The notes beneath the pieces are model-generated. The model made no database searches and was not told the origin of the DNA. It was given only the letters and a program-made list of their open reading frames with translations. DNA of 64,000 nt from positions 186,001 to 250,000 of the forward strand of contig CAYMCO010000001.1 in assembly GCA_964388955.1 (NCBI GenBank). Reading direction: 5' to 3'. Made by a program: the position numbers and the translations under genes. Positions 1-7,063 of the stretch are shown here, one piece after another. Numbering within the stretch: the first letter of the stretch is position 1; every line of letters begins with the position of its first letter. Origin of the DNA: CAYMCO01 sp964388955 (GTDB taxonomy: Bacteria > Chloroflexota > Anaerolineae > Anaerolineales > E44-bin32).

Positions 1-727
1 AGAAGCGCAGCAGCAGGAACAGGCCCGCCGACTGCAGCACAATGGCGGTGAAGGCCACTGCGTAGATGTTGAGATCCTTCGCGCCGCTGGGCAACCACAG
101 ATGGAAGGGAGGAACCGCCATTAGGATCGCAAAACCGAGCGCCAGGGAAAGGGAAACGGTCGTGGCCAACTCGGGCGTGCCCGCAGTGATCCCGCCGATT
201 TCGAGCAGCCGGCCGACCTGGAGCAGCACTAGCATGCCGACGGTATATAGGAACAACAAGCGCAAGGCGCCGCGGGCTTTGGGATGACGATCCGATACGA
301 GAACCAGAACCGCCCCCATCGCCGCGACCTCCAGCAAGATGGCGGCATAGAGGAAGGGCTGCACGAGCAGAGACAGCGCGATCGTCGAAACCATGATCAG
401 GCCAACACTGGTCAGGTATCGGCTCGCTCCTGCCATCCAGGCCCCGCCAAGCAGAAACGCTCCGCTGAGGTAAAGGAAGGAAACTGCGGGGCGGCTGCTC
501 GAATCCAGGACAAGACGCCGCCCGAGGACAACCCACTCCCCGCTCAACTTGATCGAGAAACCGAGGACCTTTACGGCCACGTCAACCGGCGCGAACCAAG
601 CGAATACCCCCATCATCGCTGCGCCGCCCGCGGCAACCCAGGCCGAGATCACCGGTTGGTATCCAAAACGCGCCGCGATGATCGCCAGGAGGACCGTTGC
701 GCCGATCAAGATCACCACTGCGCTCAT
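1..727 (-). CDS. NuoM/NuoN-like proton-conducting membrane subunit (3' end outside window)
   Basis: The reading frame is open from an ATG at 727 to the window edge, giving 242 visible residues; the C-terminus is missing. The protein is a run of hydrophobic helices. It contains PPFHLWLPSG at about residues 206-215, the signature found before TM8 of the antiporter-like complex I subunits NuoL/M/N and of Mrp/Hyf homologues. A Glu at about residue 133 inside a helix fits the conserved TM5 glutamate. The TM8 lysine position appears to be Gln (about residue 232). The start overlaps the upstream stop as ATGA (724-727), so it is translationally coupled to the 205-residue gene. Expected role: membrane proton or ion translocation in an NADH-dehydrogenase-like or antiporter-like complex. 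The assignment to NuoM or NuoN is not settled. Confidence 0.75.
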   Translation of the reverse strand, partial: MSAVVILIGATVLLAIIAARFGYQPVISAWVAAGGAAMMGVFAWFAPVDVAVKVLGFSIKLSGEWVVLGRRLVLDSSSRPAVSFLYLSGAFLLGGAWMAGASRYLTSVGLIMVSTIALSLLVQPFLYAAILLEVAAMGAVLVLVSDRHPKARGALRLLFLYTVGMLVLLQVGRLLEIGGITAGTPELATTVSLSLALGFAILMAVPPFHLWLPSGAKDLNIYAVAFTAIVLQSAGLFLLLRF

Positions 728-1341
728 GGCTCGGCACCCCCTGGCCCAATCTGAGGTTCCACAGAGATCATCAGATAGCTCACGACCAGCGCAATCCCGA
801 TGTGCACCCCGGCCAGCAACGCCCCGAGGGCAAGCGAGGGTTCCAATCCGCTGTATCCGGTCTCAAAGCCCGAGAGCAGGGTCAACAGTCCCACGCCCAC
901 TCGGTACGCGTCGTCAGATATGCCCGCGTTCACCAGCCCGATGCCCAGCAGCAAAGCGGATCCCAGTTGCAGAGTCGGATCAACGCCAGGAAAGAGAGCC
1001 AGCCCGCGGCGCCAAATTCCCCATGCGGCGGTCAACACAAGCAGCGTCGCCGCCAATCGGAAGATCCATCCCGAAGGGATCGCATACAGGGCCGAGTAAC
1101 GCGAAGCCCAGCGCGTTCGGATCTGGCTCAAGAGAAGAATCAAGCAGACCATCGTTCCGGCCAGCAGCTTCACAGCGGCGATCGGCAGTGGCAGATCCAG
1201 CATCAGCAGGCCGCCAGAACTCGCATAGACGCCGAGCAGGGCGATCAGCATCCATCGTCTTTCCTCCAGCACAATGGTCGAGGCCCCGCACAGCGCTGCC
1301 AAGCCGACCAGAACCATGCCTGTCACCGTCCCAGTGACCAT
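724..1341 (-). CDS. polytopic membrane protein of the complex-I-like cluster, 205 aa
   Basis: This is a highly hydrophobic protein with about six predicted membrane segments and almost no soluble loops. I do not recognise a family motif. Its position between a NuoL-like gene (2 bases upstream) and a NuoM/N-like gene (4-base ATGA overlap) argues that it is a small membrane subunit of the same complex. The analogues would be NuoJ/NuoK or the small Mnh/Hyf subunits, but it is longer than NuoK. A few Arg and Asp residues sit between helices. The function is inferred from context only. Confidence 0.6.
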   Translation of the reverse strand: MVTGTVTGMVLVGLAALCGASTIVLEERRWMLIALLGVYASSGGLLMLDLPLPIAAVKLLAGTMVCLILLLSQIRTRWASRYSALYAIPSGWIFRLAATLLVLTAAWGIWRRGLALFPGVDPTLQLGSALLLGIGLVNAGISDDAYRVGVGLLTLLSGFETGYSGLEPSLALGALLAGVHIGIALVVSYLMISVEPQIGPGGAEP

Positions 1342-1343
1342 GT

Positions 1344-2948
1344 CTACCCAATTCCTAACACCAGGACGAAGAACAGCACGATCACGAACAACCAGATTAC
1401 CGCCCCTTCGCCCTCCAACGCCCCGACCGCGCTGCCCACAATCCGCACAGCGATCGATCGAAAGGCTTCAACCGCTCTTTTCAAATTCCCCACAAAGCTC
1501 TGGGCGCGCAACCCCCAGGGTTCAATCGCACTGAAGATGTCAAACCGCAAGGTCACATCCGCGATGGCCAATCCCACGACCGTGGCGCCGAAGCTGACCA
1601 GGATTCCCGGCAGGGAAGACGCTCTGACAATCTGCAAACCGAAGCCAAGCAGCGCCAGAAATGGAAAGACGAGTCCGGCTGCGTAGAAAACCCGGCCCAG
1701 ATCCTCCTGGCTCAACCACTCCTGTCTTTCACGCTGCGCGCTCCGCAGCATGGCACTCGTCGCCAATGCATACCCGAGAAACGCCATCACAGCTTGACTT
1801 CTGCCCGGCCCAGACAATAAGGCTTTCCCGACCCGACCGCTTCCCGAAAGCCCCAGAAAAGGCGGGAACCCAACGAAGATAAATGCCGAGAGCCATACCA
1901 GCCCACGTTCCCATCGCGCGAATGGCCCCGAATGCATCAAAACGGCACTCACCAGCATTCCCAACAGACCCATGTCCCACACCTCAGCACCTGCTCCGCT
2001 TGATGCCACTCCAAGGTAGATCCCCAAGCCGATGATGCCAACTGCGAGCCAATCCCCCGCATCCGATATCCGCCTCTTGAGCGCGACGCCGACGCCGCCC
2101 CCGATCGCTGCGGTCAGACCAAGCGCACCGACCCATGCCGCATGCACCGTCAGCGAGTTTGCCTCCAGCATGCGGCCAAATGCCATCAGCGCCAGGGCGC
2201 TGGAGGAAGCGACTGCGAAATCCAGCGGCCAGATCCGCCGCTGATCAGGGTCATCATCTTCCGCCGCGCTCGCGGGCCAAACCGCTCGCGAGCACACTCC
2301 GCCTATGAACAGCGCCCATGCCAAGCGCGACCGGAGTTGACCAAATCCATCCCCTGCCAATTGATTCCCAGCGTCAATCGCCAAGGCGCCCATCAGCAGC
2401 CCGATTCTAAGGAGCAAGACCCCCATCCCCCTTCCCGGAAGGTCTTGAAGTGTCCCTGAGCGCCGGCGAGCATATCGGTGGGCAAGCAAGGCAACATCAA
2501 GCGCCGTCCAGGTCAGGATAAGCGACAGCAAGCTGGCGGAAAGCAGGCTCAAGCAGGTGAGTGCGCCAAAAGCCATCAAGAACGGCTGCTCGGCGCGACG
2601 CGTCTCCTGCGCCCGGCTGAGTTCCAGCAGCAGCCCGGAAATCAGAATAGTCAGCACGCCAAGCGCCATTCTCCAGCTGTTGTCGTCCAGGATGAAATTC
2701 AGAGAGAAGGGGGGCAGAGAATCAGGAGAGGGATTAGACAGGCTGAATTCTGTGGTTGGCAGCAGACCCAGCACCAGCAGGATCGCCCAGGCCAGCAGTG
2801 GGACGATTAGGGCAATGACCCACGCGTTCCGATAAGGGCGCGCGTACAGAAATCGAACAAACACCCCGCCTGCCACCAGGAGCACAAATGGGGAGATCGT
2901 GAGTATCAGCGGCATATGCATCTCAATTTGGCACGAGAATGATAGCAT
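1344..2948 (-). CDS. divergent NuoL/NuoN-like membrane subunit, 534 aa
   Basis: This is a polytopic protein with about 13-14 hydrophobic segments. Length and overall pattern suit an antiporter-like complex I subunit. A GFPPFLGLSG stretch near residue 370 resembles the 'G-hydrophobic-P-P-F-x-G-F/L' segment of NuoL/M/N TM12. The usual TM5 'W-E' position reads W-T here, so the key glutamate appears to be absent. A C-terminal amphipathic part followed by a last helix vaguely recalls the NuoL lateral helix, but is short. In-frame ATGs at 2921 and 2915 give a cleaner hydrophobic N-terminus than 2948, so the true start is uncertain. It is first in a tight three-gene minus-strand run. Placement as a degenerate proton-pump subunit is inference. 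Confidence 0.6.
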   Translation of the reverse strand: MLSFSCQIEMHMPLILTISPFVLLVAGGVFVRFLYARPYRNAWVIALIVPLLAWAILLVLGLLPTTEFSLSNPSPDSLPPFSLNFILDDNSWRMALGVLTILISGLLLELSRAQETRRAEQPFLMAFGALTCLSLLSASLLSLILTWTALDVALLAHRYARRRSGTLQDLPGRGMGVLLLRIGLLMGALAIDAGNQLAGDGFGQLRSRLAWALFIGGVCSRAVWPASAAEDDDPDQRRIWPLDFAVASSSALALMAFGRMLEANSLTVHAAWVGALGLTAAIGGGVGVALKRRISDAGDWLAVGIIGLGIYLGVASSGAGAEVWDMGLLGMLVSAVLMHSGPFARWERGLVWLSAFIFVGFPPFLGLSGSGRVGKALLSGPGRSQAVMAFLGYALATSAMLRSAQRERQEWLSQEDLGRVFYAAGLVFPFLALLGFGLQIVRASSLPGILVSFGATVVGLAIADVTLRFDIFSAIEPWGLRAQSFVGNLKRAVEAFRSIAVRIVGSAVGALEGEGAVIWLFVIVLFFVLVLGIG

Positions 2949-2958
2949 ACCATGTTAA

Positions 2959-2987
2959 TTGTCGAGGGATCTCCCCTGTGCTATAAT
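2959..2987 (+). promoter_or_regulatory. sigma-A-type promoter of hisS
   Basis: TTGTCG at 2959-2964, a 17-base spacer and TATAAT at 2982-2987, preceded by TGC to give an extended -10. Transcription should start near 2994, leaving a leader of about 164 bases before hisS. Confidence 0.7.
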
Positions 2988-2999
2988 CGCCCCGTGATT

Positions 3000-3071
3000 A
3001 TGCTGTTTCTCGCCGGCAGTCCTCGCATTCTCCGTCGCCCTGCCCATCAGATCCGAACTGCGGATGGGTAG
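3000..3071 (+). CDS. possible 23-codon leader ORF upstream of hisS
   Basis: An ATG at 3000 (with an in-frame GTG at 2994, at the predicted transcription start) opens a 23-codon frame ending in TAG at 3069-3071. It contains one His codon at position 16. It has no Shine-Dalgarno sequence and would have to be read from a near-leaderless 5' end. Its stop lies a few bases before a segment (3074-3079) able to pair with the 5' arm of the hisS attenuator hairpin. A role as a leader peptide is inference; the single His codon is far fewer than in classical his leaders. Confidence 0.3.
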   Translation: MLFLAGSPRILRRPAHQIRTADG

Positions 3072-3108
3072 GCCCGCACCGTAGAGGGCGCACCGGTTTG
3101 TGAATCGT

Positions 3109-3140
3109 GCGGCGTGGGCCTGTCCGCGCCGCTTTTGTTT
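3109..3140 (+). terminator. intrinsic-terminator-like attenuator in the hisS leader
   Basis: Bases 3109-3117 pair with 3124-3132 (nine pairs, one G-T), closing a six-base loop, and are followed by TTTTGTTT at 3133-3140. The hairpin ends 17 bases before the hisS ATG, after a good promoter and within one transcription unit. Upstream CCGCAC (3074-3079) or CGCAC (3089-3093) can pair with GTGCGG (3107-3112). That would consume the 5' arm and act as an antiterminator. Confidence 0.6.
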
Positions 3141-3157
3141 CTGTCTCGGAGCCAGCC

Positions 3158-4438
3158 ATGCCAGAGATATTCCCCGTCAAGGGGACGCGCGACTTCTACC
3201 CCGACGAGATGGCCTTCCACGCCTGGCTGTATGCCAAGATCAGCTCGGTTTCGGCTCGTTATGGCTACCAGCAATACGAAGCTCCCTACCTGGAACGCCT
3301 CGAGCTGTATGCCGCGAAATCCGGCGAAGAGTTGGTGAGGGAGCAGTCCTTCGTCTTCCCGGACCGCAGCGGCGACATGATCGCCCTAAGACCGGAGCTC
3401 ACCCCCAGTCTGGCGCGCATGGTGGCTGCCCGCATGCAGGACCTGCCTCGGCCCATCCGTTGGTGGTCCTTCGGGCCGTTTTGGCGTTACGAGCGCCCCC
3501 AGCGCGGCCGCTCGCGAGAATTCTTCCAATGGAACATCGACCTGCTGGGCGTCAATTCCCCCTACGCCGACGCGGAAATCGCATCCATCGCTGCCGACTT
3601 CTTCCGCTCAATCGGGCTCGGCCCGGACGTCATCCGCATTCTGGTCAACAACCGGCGTCTGGCAGAGCTGCAGCTGGATCGCATCCGGGTGCCCGAAGCC
3701 GACCGGGCGGAGGTCTTCAGATTGATAGACCGACGGGACAAGGTGACGAAGTCGAAGTGGGAAAAGCAGGCGCGAGAAATCGGCCTCTCAAGTGAGCAAT
3801 TCACCGCGGTGGAAACGATGTTGACCGATTTCGACGCCTGGAAGGAATCTGAGGAATTGTCGGTCTTCTTTGATTCCGCCGGTCGCATGGGCAGTGCCGA
3901 ATACCTCACCTACAATCCGTCCGTCATCCGCGGCTTGGATTATTACACAGGAATCGTATACGAGGCTCGTGACATGGCCGGCAAGTATCGCGCCATCCTG
4001 GGTGGCGGGCGCTACGATGATCTCGTCGCCGATGTGGGTGGCGAACCGCTGCCGGGCACCGGTTTCGCCATGGGGGATATGGTCCTCGAGCTCGTGCTTG
4101 AGGAGTATGACGCCAAACCCAGCCTTCGCCCGAACCGCGCCCAGATCCTCATCACCACCTTCGACGATGCAAGCATGCCCGACGCAATGGAGATCGCCAC
4201 CCAGCTGCGTGCAGCGGGGATCAGGGCCGAATGGTTCCCCGAGGCGGATCGGCTCGGCAGGCAACTCAAATACGCCGATCGCGAGGGGATTCCACTGGCG
4301 CTCATCCGCGGGCCAGAGGAGCGCCAAAAGGGCACGGCCACCCTGAAGGATCTGCGGCAAAGGTCCCAAGTGGAAGTGCCGCTGGCGGAACTTCAAGGGC
4401 AGATTCGAGGCATGCTTGAGCGCGAATCTGAACCATGA
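3158..4438 (+). CDS. hisS: histidine--tRNA ligase
   Basis: This class II aminoacyl-tRNA synthetase charges tRNA-His using ATP. The start at 3158 is chosen because GGAG at 3148-3151 is well spaced and the product then begins with the typical FPVKGTRDFYP segment; longer in-frame starts add an atypical tail. The protein has 426 residues, the usual bacterial length. Visible signatures are the histidine-specific GLDYYTGIVYE motif, a GGGRYDDL motif 3 region, and a C-terminal HGTP anticodon-binding domain of about 90 residues. It is transcribed from its own promoter through a leader with a terminator-like hairpin, so expression is probably attenuated. Its cognate tRNA-His follows directly downstream under a separate promoter. 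Confidence 0.97.
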   Translation: MPEIFPVKGTRDFYPDEMAFHAWLYAKISSVSARYGYQQYEAPYLERLELYAAKSGEELVREQSFVFPDRSGDMIALRPELTPSLARMVAARMQDLPRPIRWWSFGPFWRYERPQRGRSREFFQWNIDLLGVNSPYADAEIASIAADFFRSIGLGPDVIRILVNNRRLAELQLDRIRVPEADRAEVFRLIDRRDKVTKSKWEKQAREIGLSSEQFTAVETMLTDFDAWKESEELSVFFDSAGRMGSAEYLTYNPSVIRGLDYYTGIVYEARDMAGKYRAILGGGRYDDLVADVGGEPLPGTGFAMGDMVLELVLEEYDAKPSLRPNRAQILITTFDDASMPDAMEIATQLRAAGIRAEWFPEADRLGRQLKYADREGIPLALIRGPEERQKGTATLKDLRQRSQVEVPLAELQGQIRGMLERESEP

Positions 4439-4444
4439 TACAAT
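4416..4444 (+). promoter_or_regulatory. promoter for tRNA-His inside the hisS 3' end
   Basis: TTGAGC at 4416-4421, a 17-base spacer and TACAAT at 4439-4444 with an upstream TGA giving an extended -10. It overlaps the last codons and stop of hisS and points at the tRNA gene, about 120 bases upstream of it. Confidence 0.6.
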
Positions 4445-4571
4445 GCGCGCATCCGGCCGGCTCCGAACATGTCATTCTCCCTCCGGTCCTTTCCACACCG
4501 CAGGACGCTGCGCCTGGGCAATGCGAACTGCACAGGGCCGGGGTTGATGGACGGCGCAGCGCTGATTCTAT

Positions 4572-4647
4572 GGTGGGTGTAGCTCAATGGTAGAGCGCTG
4601 CACTGTGGATGCAGTCGTTGGGGGTTCAAATCCCCTCACCCACCCCA
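4572..4647 (+). tRNA. tRNA-His (GTG anticodon)
   Basis: The cloverleaf is complete. The acceptor stem 4573-4579 pairs with 4637-4643. The anticodon loop reads CTGTGGA with anticodon GTG, and the T-arm reads GGGGGTTCAAATCCCC. The extra G at 4572 opposite C73 (4644) is the G-1 identity element of tRNA-His, encoded here in the gene. The CCA end is also genomically encoded (4645-4647). It sits just after hisS, its synthetase gene, and is followed by an intrinsic terminator. Confidence 0.97.
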
Positions 4648-4648
4648 C

Positions 4649-4681
4649 GGGGCGCCCCATGAGTGGCGCCCCTCTCCTTTT
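4649..4681 (+). terminator. intrinsic terminator of tRNA-His
   Basis: GGGGCGCC at 4649-4656 pairs perfectly with GGCGCCCC at 4665-4672 around an 8-base loop, followed by TCTCCTTTT at 4673-4681. It begins one base after the encoded CCA. Confidence 0.85.
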
Positions 4682-4817
4682 GCCCTGCCGATTCGCTTTG
4701 AGCGAGGCAGCAGCGGGGCCCGTTCCGGCCCGCGGCGCAGCGATAAATCCCCCCACCTCACCTCACGCAGCCGTTACGCACAGAGGCCCTGCGCGTTAAG
4801 ACGACGAAGGAGTCAGG

Positions 4818-5354
4818 ATGAAAGGAAATAAGCCGGATTGGGTCCTAATCGCGCTCTTCCTCGTCGTTCTGGCGCTGGCCATCATCGCCTGGGCCAGCGG
4901 AGGCCCGGCCCTGGTATTCGCCGGCCTGGAGCGCGGTACGCTAAGCCTGATCAATGTTATCCCGCTGCTCGTCGCCGCCTTCCTGATCGCCGGTTTTGCG
5001 CAGACTCTCTTGTCGCAGGCGCTGATAAAGCGCTGGCTGGGCGCGGAAACCGGCTGGCGCGGCATCCTGATCGCCTGCGTCGCCGGCGCGCTCATCCCCG
5101 GCGGCCCGTACGTCTACTACCCCATCTCGGCGGGCCTGCTGAAATCCGGCGCTGGGCTCGGTGTTCTGGCTGCCTTCATCACCGCCAAGAATCTGTGGTC
5201 AGCCACTCGCCTTCCCCTGGAATTCGCATTGCTCGGGCCACGCCTGACCCTCACTCGTTTTGCCCTGACCCTATTCATGCCCCCCCTCATAGGCTTTGCC
5301 ATGGAACGTCTGTTTGGGGCTCACGCTGACTTGATACGGAGGCACGCTCCATGA
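4818..5354 (+). CDS. half-size permease, first half of a split ArsP/DUF318-type pair
   Basis: This membrane protein has 178 residues and about four or five hydrophobic segments. It contains the pair IPGGPYVYYPI and GAGLGVLAAF, a pattern typical of one repeat of the predicted permease family PF03773 (ArsP/DUF318). Family members are normally a single chain of about 300-400 residues with two such repeats. Here each repeat is a separate gene, and this one is followed by its partner with an ATGA overlap (5351-5354). AAGGAG lies just upstream of the ATG. Substrates in the family include methylated or organic arsenicals, but nothing here fixes the substrate. No arsenic genes are nearby. Confidence 0.75.
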   Translation: MKGNKPDWVLIALFLVVLALAIIAWASGGPALVFAGLERGTLSLINVIPLLVAAFLIAGFAQTLLSQALIKRWLGAETGWRGILIACVAGALIPGGPYVYYPISAGLLKSGAGLGVLAAFITAKNLWSATRLPLEFALLGPRLTLTRFALTLFMPPLIGFAMERLFGAHADLIRRHAP

Positions 5355-5839
5355 CGCTGGCCACCGCCATTCTGGGCGCTATCGCCCTCGGACTCATCTT
5401 GCTCGCCTGGCACCGCGGCCGCGGTGAACTGCGCGAGGGAATGGAGCTCTCGTGGCGCACTCTTCACCGCACGTTGCTTTTGCTGCTGCTGGCCTTCGCC
5501 ATCGTGGGTTTCCTCGACGTCCTGAGCCCACAGGATTTGATCCGCAGCTGGATCGGCCCCGGAAGCGGCACCTGGGGGATCATTCTCGGCACAGCCGCTG
5601 GCGCAGTCCTCCCGGGCGGCCCCTATGTCGTCTTCCCGCTGATCTCCGTGATCTATCAGGCCGGCGCCGGAATCGGCCCCACGCTTGCCATGATCACCAG
5701 CTGGGCCACCCTTGCGTTGATCAGTGTGTCCTTCGAGATCCCCTTCCTGGGCTGGCGCTTCTCCGCCATGCGGCTATCCCTCAGCCTGAGCATGCCGATC
5801 ATCGTGGGGATCCTCGGGATGCTCCTCTTTTCCCGCTGA
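5351..5839 (+). CDS. half-size permease, second half of a split ArsP/DUF318-type pair
   Basis: The product is 162 residues, again with four or five membrane segments. Its LPGGPYVVFPL and GAGIGPTLAM motifs match the PGGPYV and GAGxG motifs of the upstream gene. The two genes look like the two internal repeats of one PF03773 permease expressed as separate chains, coupled by a 4-base overlap, and presumably assemble as a heterodimer. There is no sign of a disabled reading frame: each half has its own start, stop and intact helices, so a recent frameshift is unlikely. The transported substrate is unknown. Confidence 0.75.
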   Translation: MTLATAILGAIALGLILLAWHRGRGELREGMELSWRTLHRTLLLLLLAFAIVGFLDVLSPQDLIRSWIGPGSGTWGIILGTAAGAVLPGGPYVVFPLISVIYQAGAGIGPTLAMITSWATLALISVSFEIPFLGWRFSAMRLSLSLSMPIIVGILGMLLFSR

Positions 5840-6017
5840 CCTCCAAACTGGAGAGGTTGTGACCGGGCTTCTCAGCATTTACAATTCATGAGGCAATCAT
5901 CACGGGACCCGGCGCCGCCGCTCTCCCCGGCCGATACAGCCCTGCGCGAAGCATGGCCCCAACTGCGACGCGGAGGAACCAATCCGACCGTGGATCCGCC
6001 ATGATGCAAGGTGGATA

Positions 6018-6989
6018 ATGGAAACCGAAGCGACCTGCATCGCCCATCCGAATATCGCCCTGATCAAGTATTGGGGGAACCGCGATGCTCAGCTGCGCCT
6101 GCCATCGAACGGTTCAATCTCCATGACTCTAGGGGGTCTTGATACCAAGACCTCCGTCCGTTTCGACGCATCACTCGCATTTGATCAGCTCTCCATCGAT
6201 GGCCTCAACCGGAACGGCGAAGCCCTGCGGCGGGTCAGCCGCCACCTCGACATCATCCGAGAGATGAGCGGCGTTGACACCCGTGCCCGTGTGGTGAGTG
6301 CCAGCAATTTTCCAGAGGGCGCTGGAATTGCGTCCTCCGCAGCTGCGTTTGCCGCGCTGACGGTGGCTGCCTTGGCCGCTGCGGGGCTCTCTCCGGCACC
6401 TGACGCAGCGTCCCGGCTGGCCCGCAGGGGATCCGGATCTGCTGCCCGATCGGTATATGGCGGATTTGTCGAATTGCTCGCAGGCGATACGGATGAGGAG
6501 TGTTTCGCGATCCCTTTAGCAGCCGCTGGTCACTGGGGTTTGGTGGATGTGATTGCGCTGTTGGAAGCGGGTCACAAGCGCACGGGATCCACCGCCGGCC
6601 ACAGCTTGGCCGATACCAGCCCGATTCAGCCGGCGCGGGTCGCCGATGCTCCGCGGCGGCTCAATTCATGTCGGGACGCCATCAAGCGCCGCGATTTCGC
6701 TGCTCTGGCGCAAATCGTGGAGCAGGACAGCAACCTAATGCACGCGGTGATGCTCACTTCTTCCCCGCCGCTGATCTATTGGCTCCCCGACACCGTGCGT
6801 ATCATGCGCTCAATCCGTGATTGGCGCCGCCAGGGGCTGGATGTCTGCTATACGATCGACGCGGGACCCAACGTCCACTGCCTGTGCTCCGCTGGGGACG
6901 CAGCAGAGGTCGAATCCCAACTACGGCGTATAATCCCCGGTCTTGAGACCATCAGCGCCACCCCCGGCGCCCCCCCGCGCCTGGTCTGA
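6018..6989 (+). CDS. mvaD: diphosphomevalonate decarboxylase (or phosphomevalonate decarboxylase variant)
   Basis: This GHMP-kinase-fold enzyme of the mevalonate pathway decarboxylates (di)phosphomevalonate with ATP to give the isoprenoid precursor. The 323-residue length fits. Visible features are the N-terminal substrate loop PNIALIKYWGNRD (residues 11-23), a serine/glycine-rich ATP segment GAGIASSAAA (101-110), and the catalytic aspartate in YTIDAGPNV (Asp281). The loop is normally KYWGK; here the second Lys is Asn21, which could reflect altered phosphate recognition, as in the alternative mevalonate pathway that uses monophosphate substrates. AAGGTGG precedes the ATG. No other mevalonate gene is in the window. 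The family is secure; the substrate (mono- or diphosphate) is not. Confidence 0.88.
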   Translation: METEATCIAHPNIALIKYWGNRDAQLRLPSNGSISMTLGGLDTKTSVRFDASLAFDQLSIDGLNRNGEALRRVSRHLDIIREMSGVDTRARVVSASNFPEGAGIASSAAAFAALTVAALAAAGLSPAPDAASRLARRGSGSAARSVYGGFVELLAGDTDEECFAIPLAAAGHWGLVDVIALLEAGHKRTGSTAGHSLADTSPIQPARVADAPRRLNSCRDAIKRRDFAALAQIVEQDSNLMHAVMLTSSPPLIYWLPDTVRIMRSIRDWRRQGLDVCYTIDAGPNVHCLCSAGDAAEVESQLRRIIPGLETISATPGAPPRLV

Positions 6990-7011
6990 GCGCAGCCAAA
7001 CACCCCGAGGA

Positions 7012-7020
7012 TGATATAAT
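7012..7020 (+). promoter_or_regulatory. extended -10 promoter upstream of rseP
   Basis: TGATATAAT at 7012-7020 is an extended -10; no convincing -35 is visible. The start point would be near 7027, giving a leader of about 37 bases before rseP at 7064. It probably drives the rseP-HEAT-AEC-peptidase-acyP run. Confidence 0.5.
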
Positions 7021-7063
7021 CTTGTTGCTGATTTGATCGTGAAGGTAGGACCATAAGAGGCAA

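Noticed and set aside
2994..3157. T-box riboswitch for hisS
   Set aside because: No T-box consensus (TGGNACCGCG-like) and no AGTA-bulge stem I are visible in the short leader; a hairpin with competing pairing is the only supported claim.
3107..3157. Longer hisS start at 3107
   Set aside because: It would place coding sequence across the terminator-like hairpin, and the added residues are not like HisRS; GGAG before 3158 supports the shorter start.
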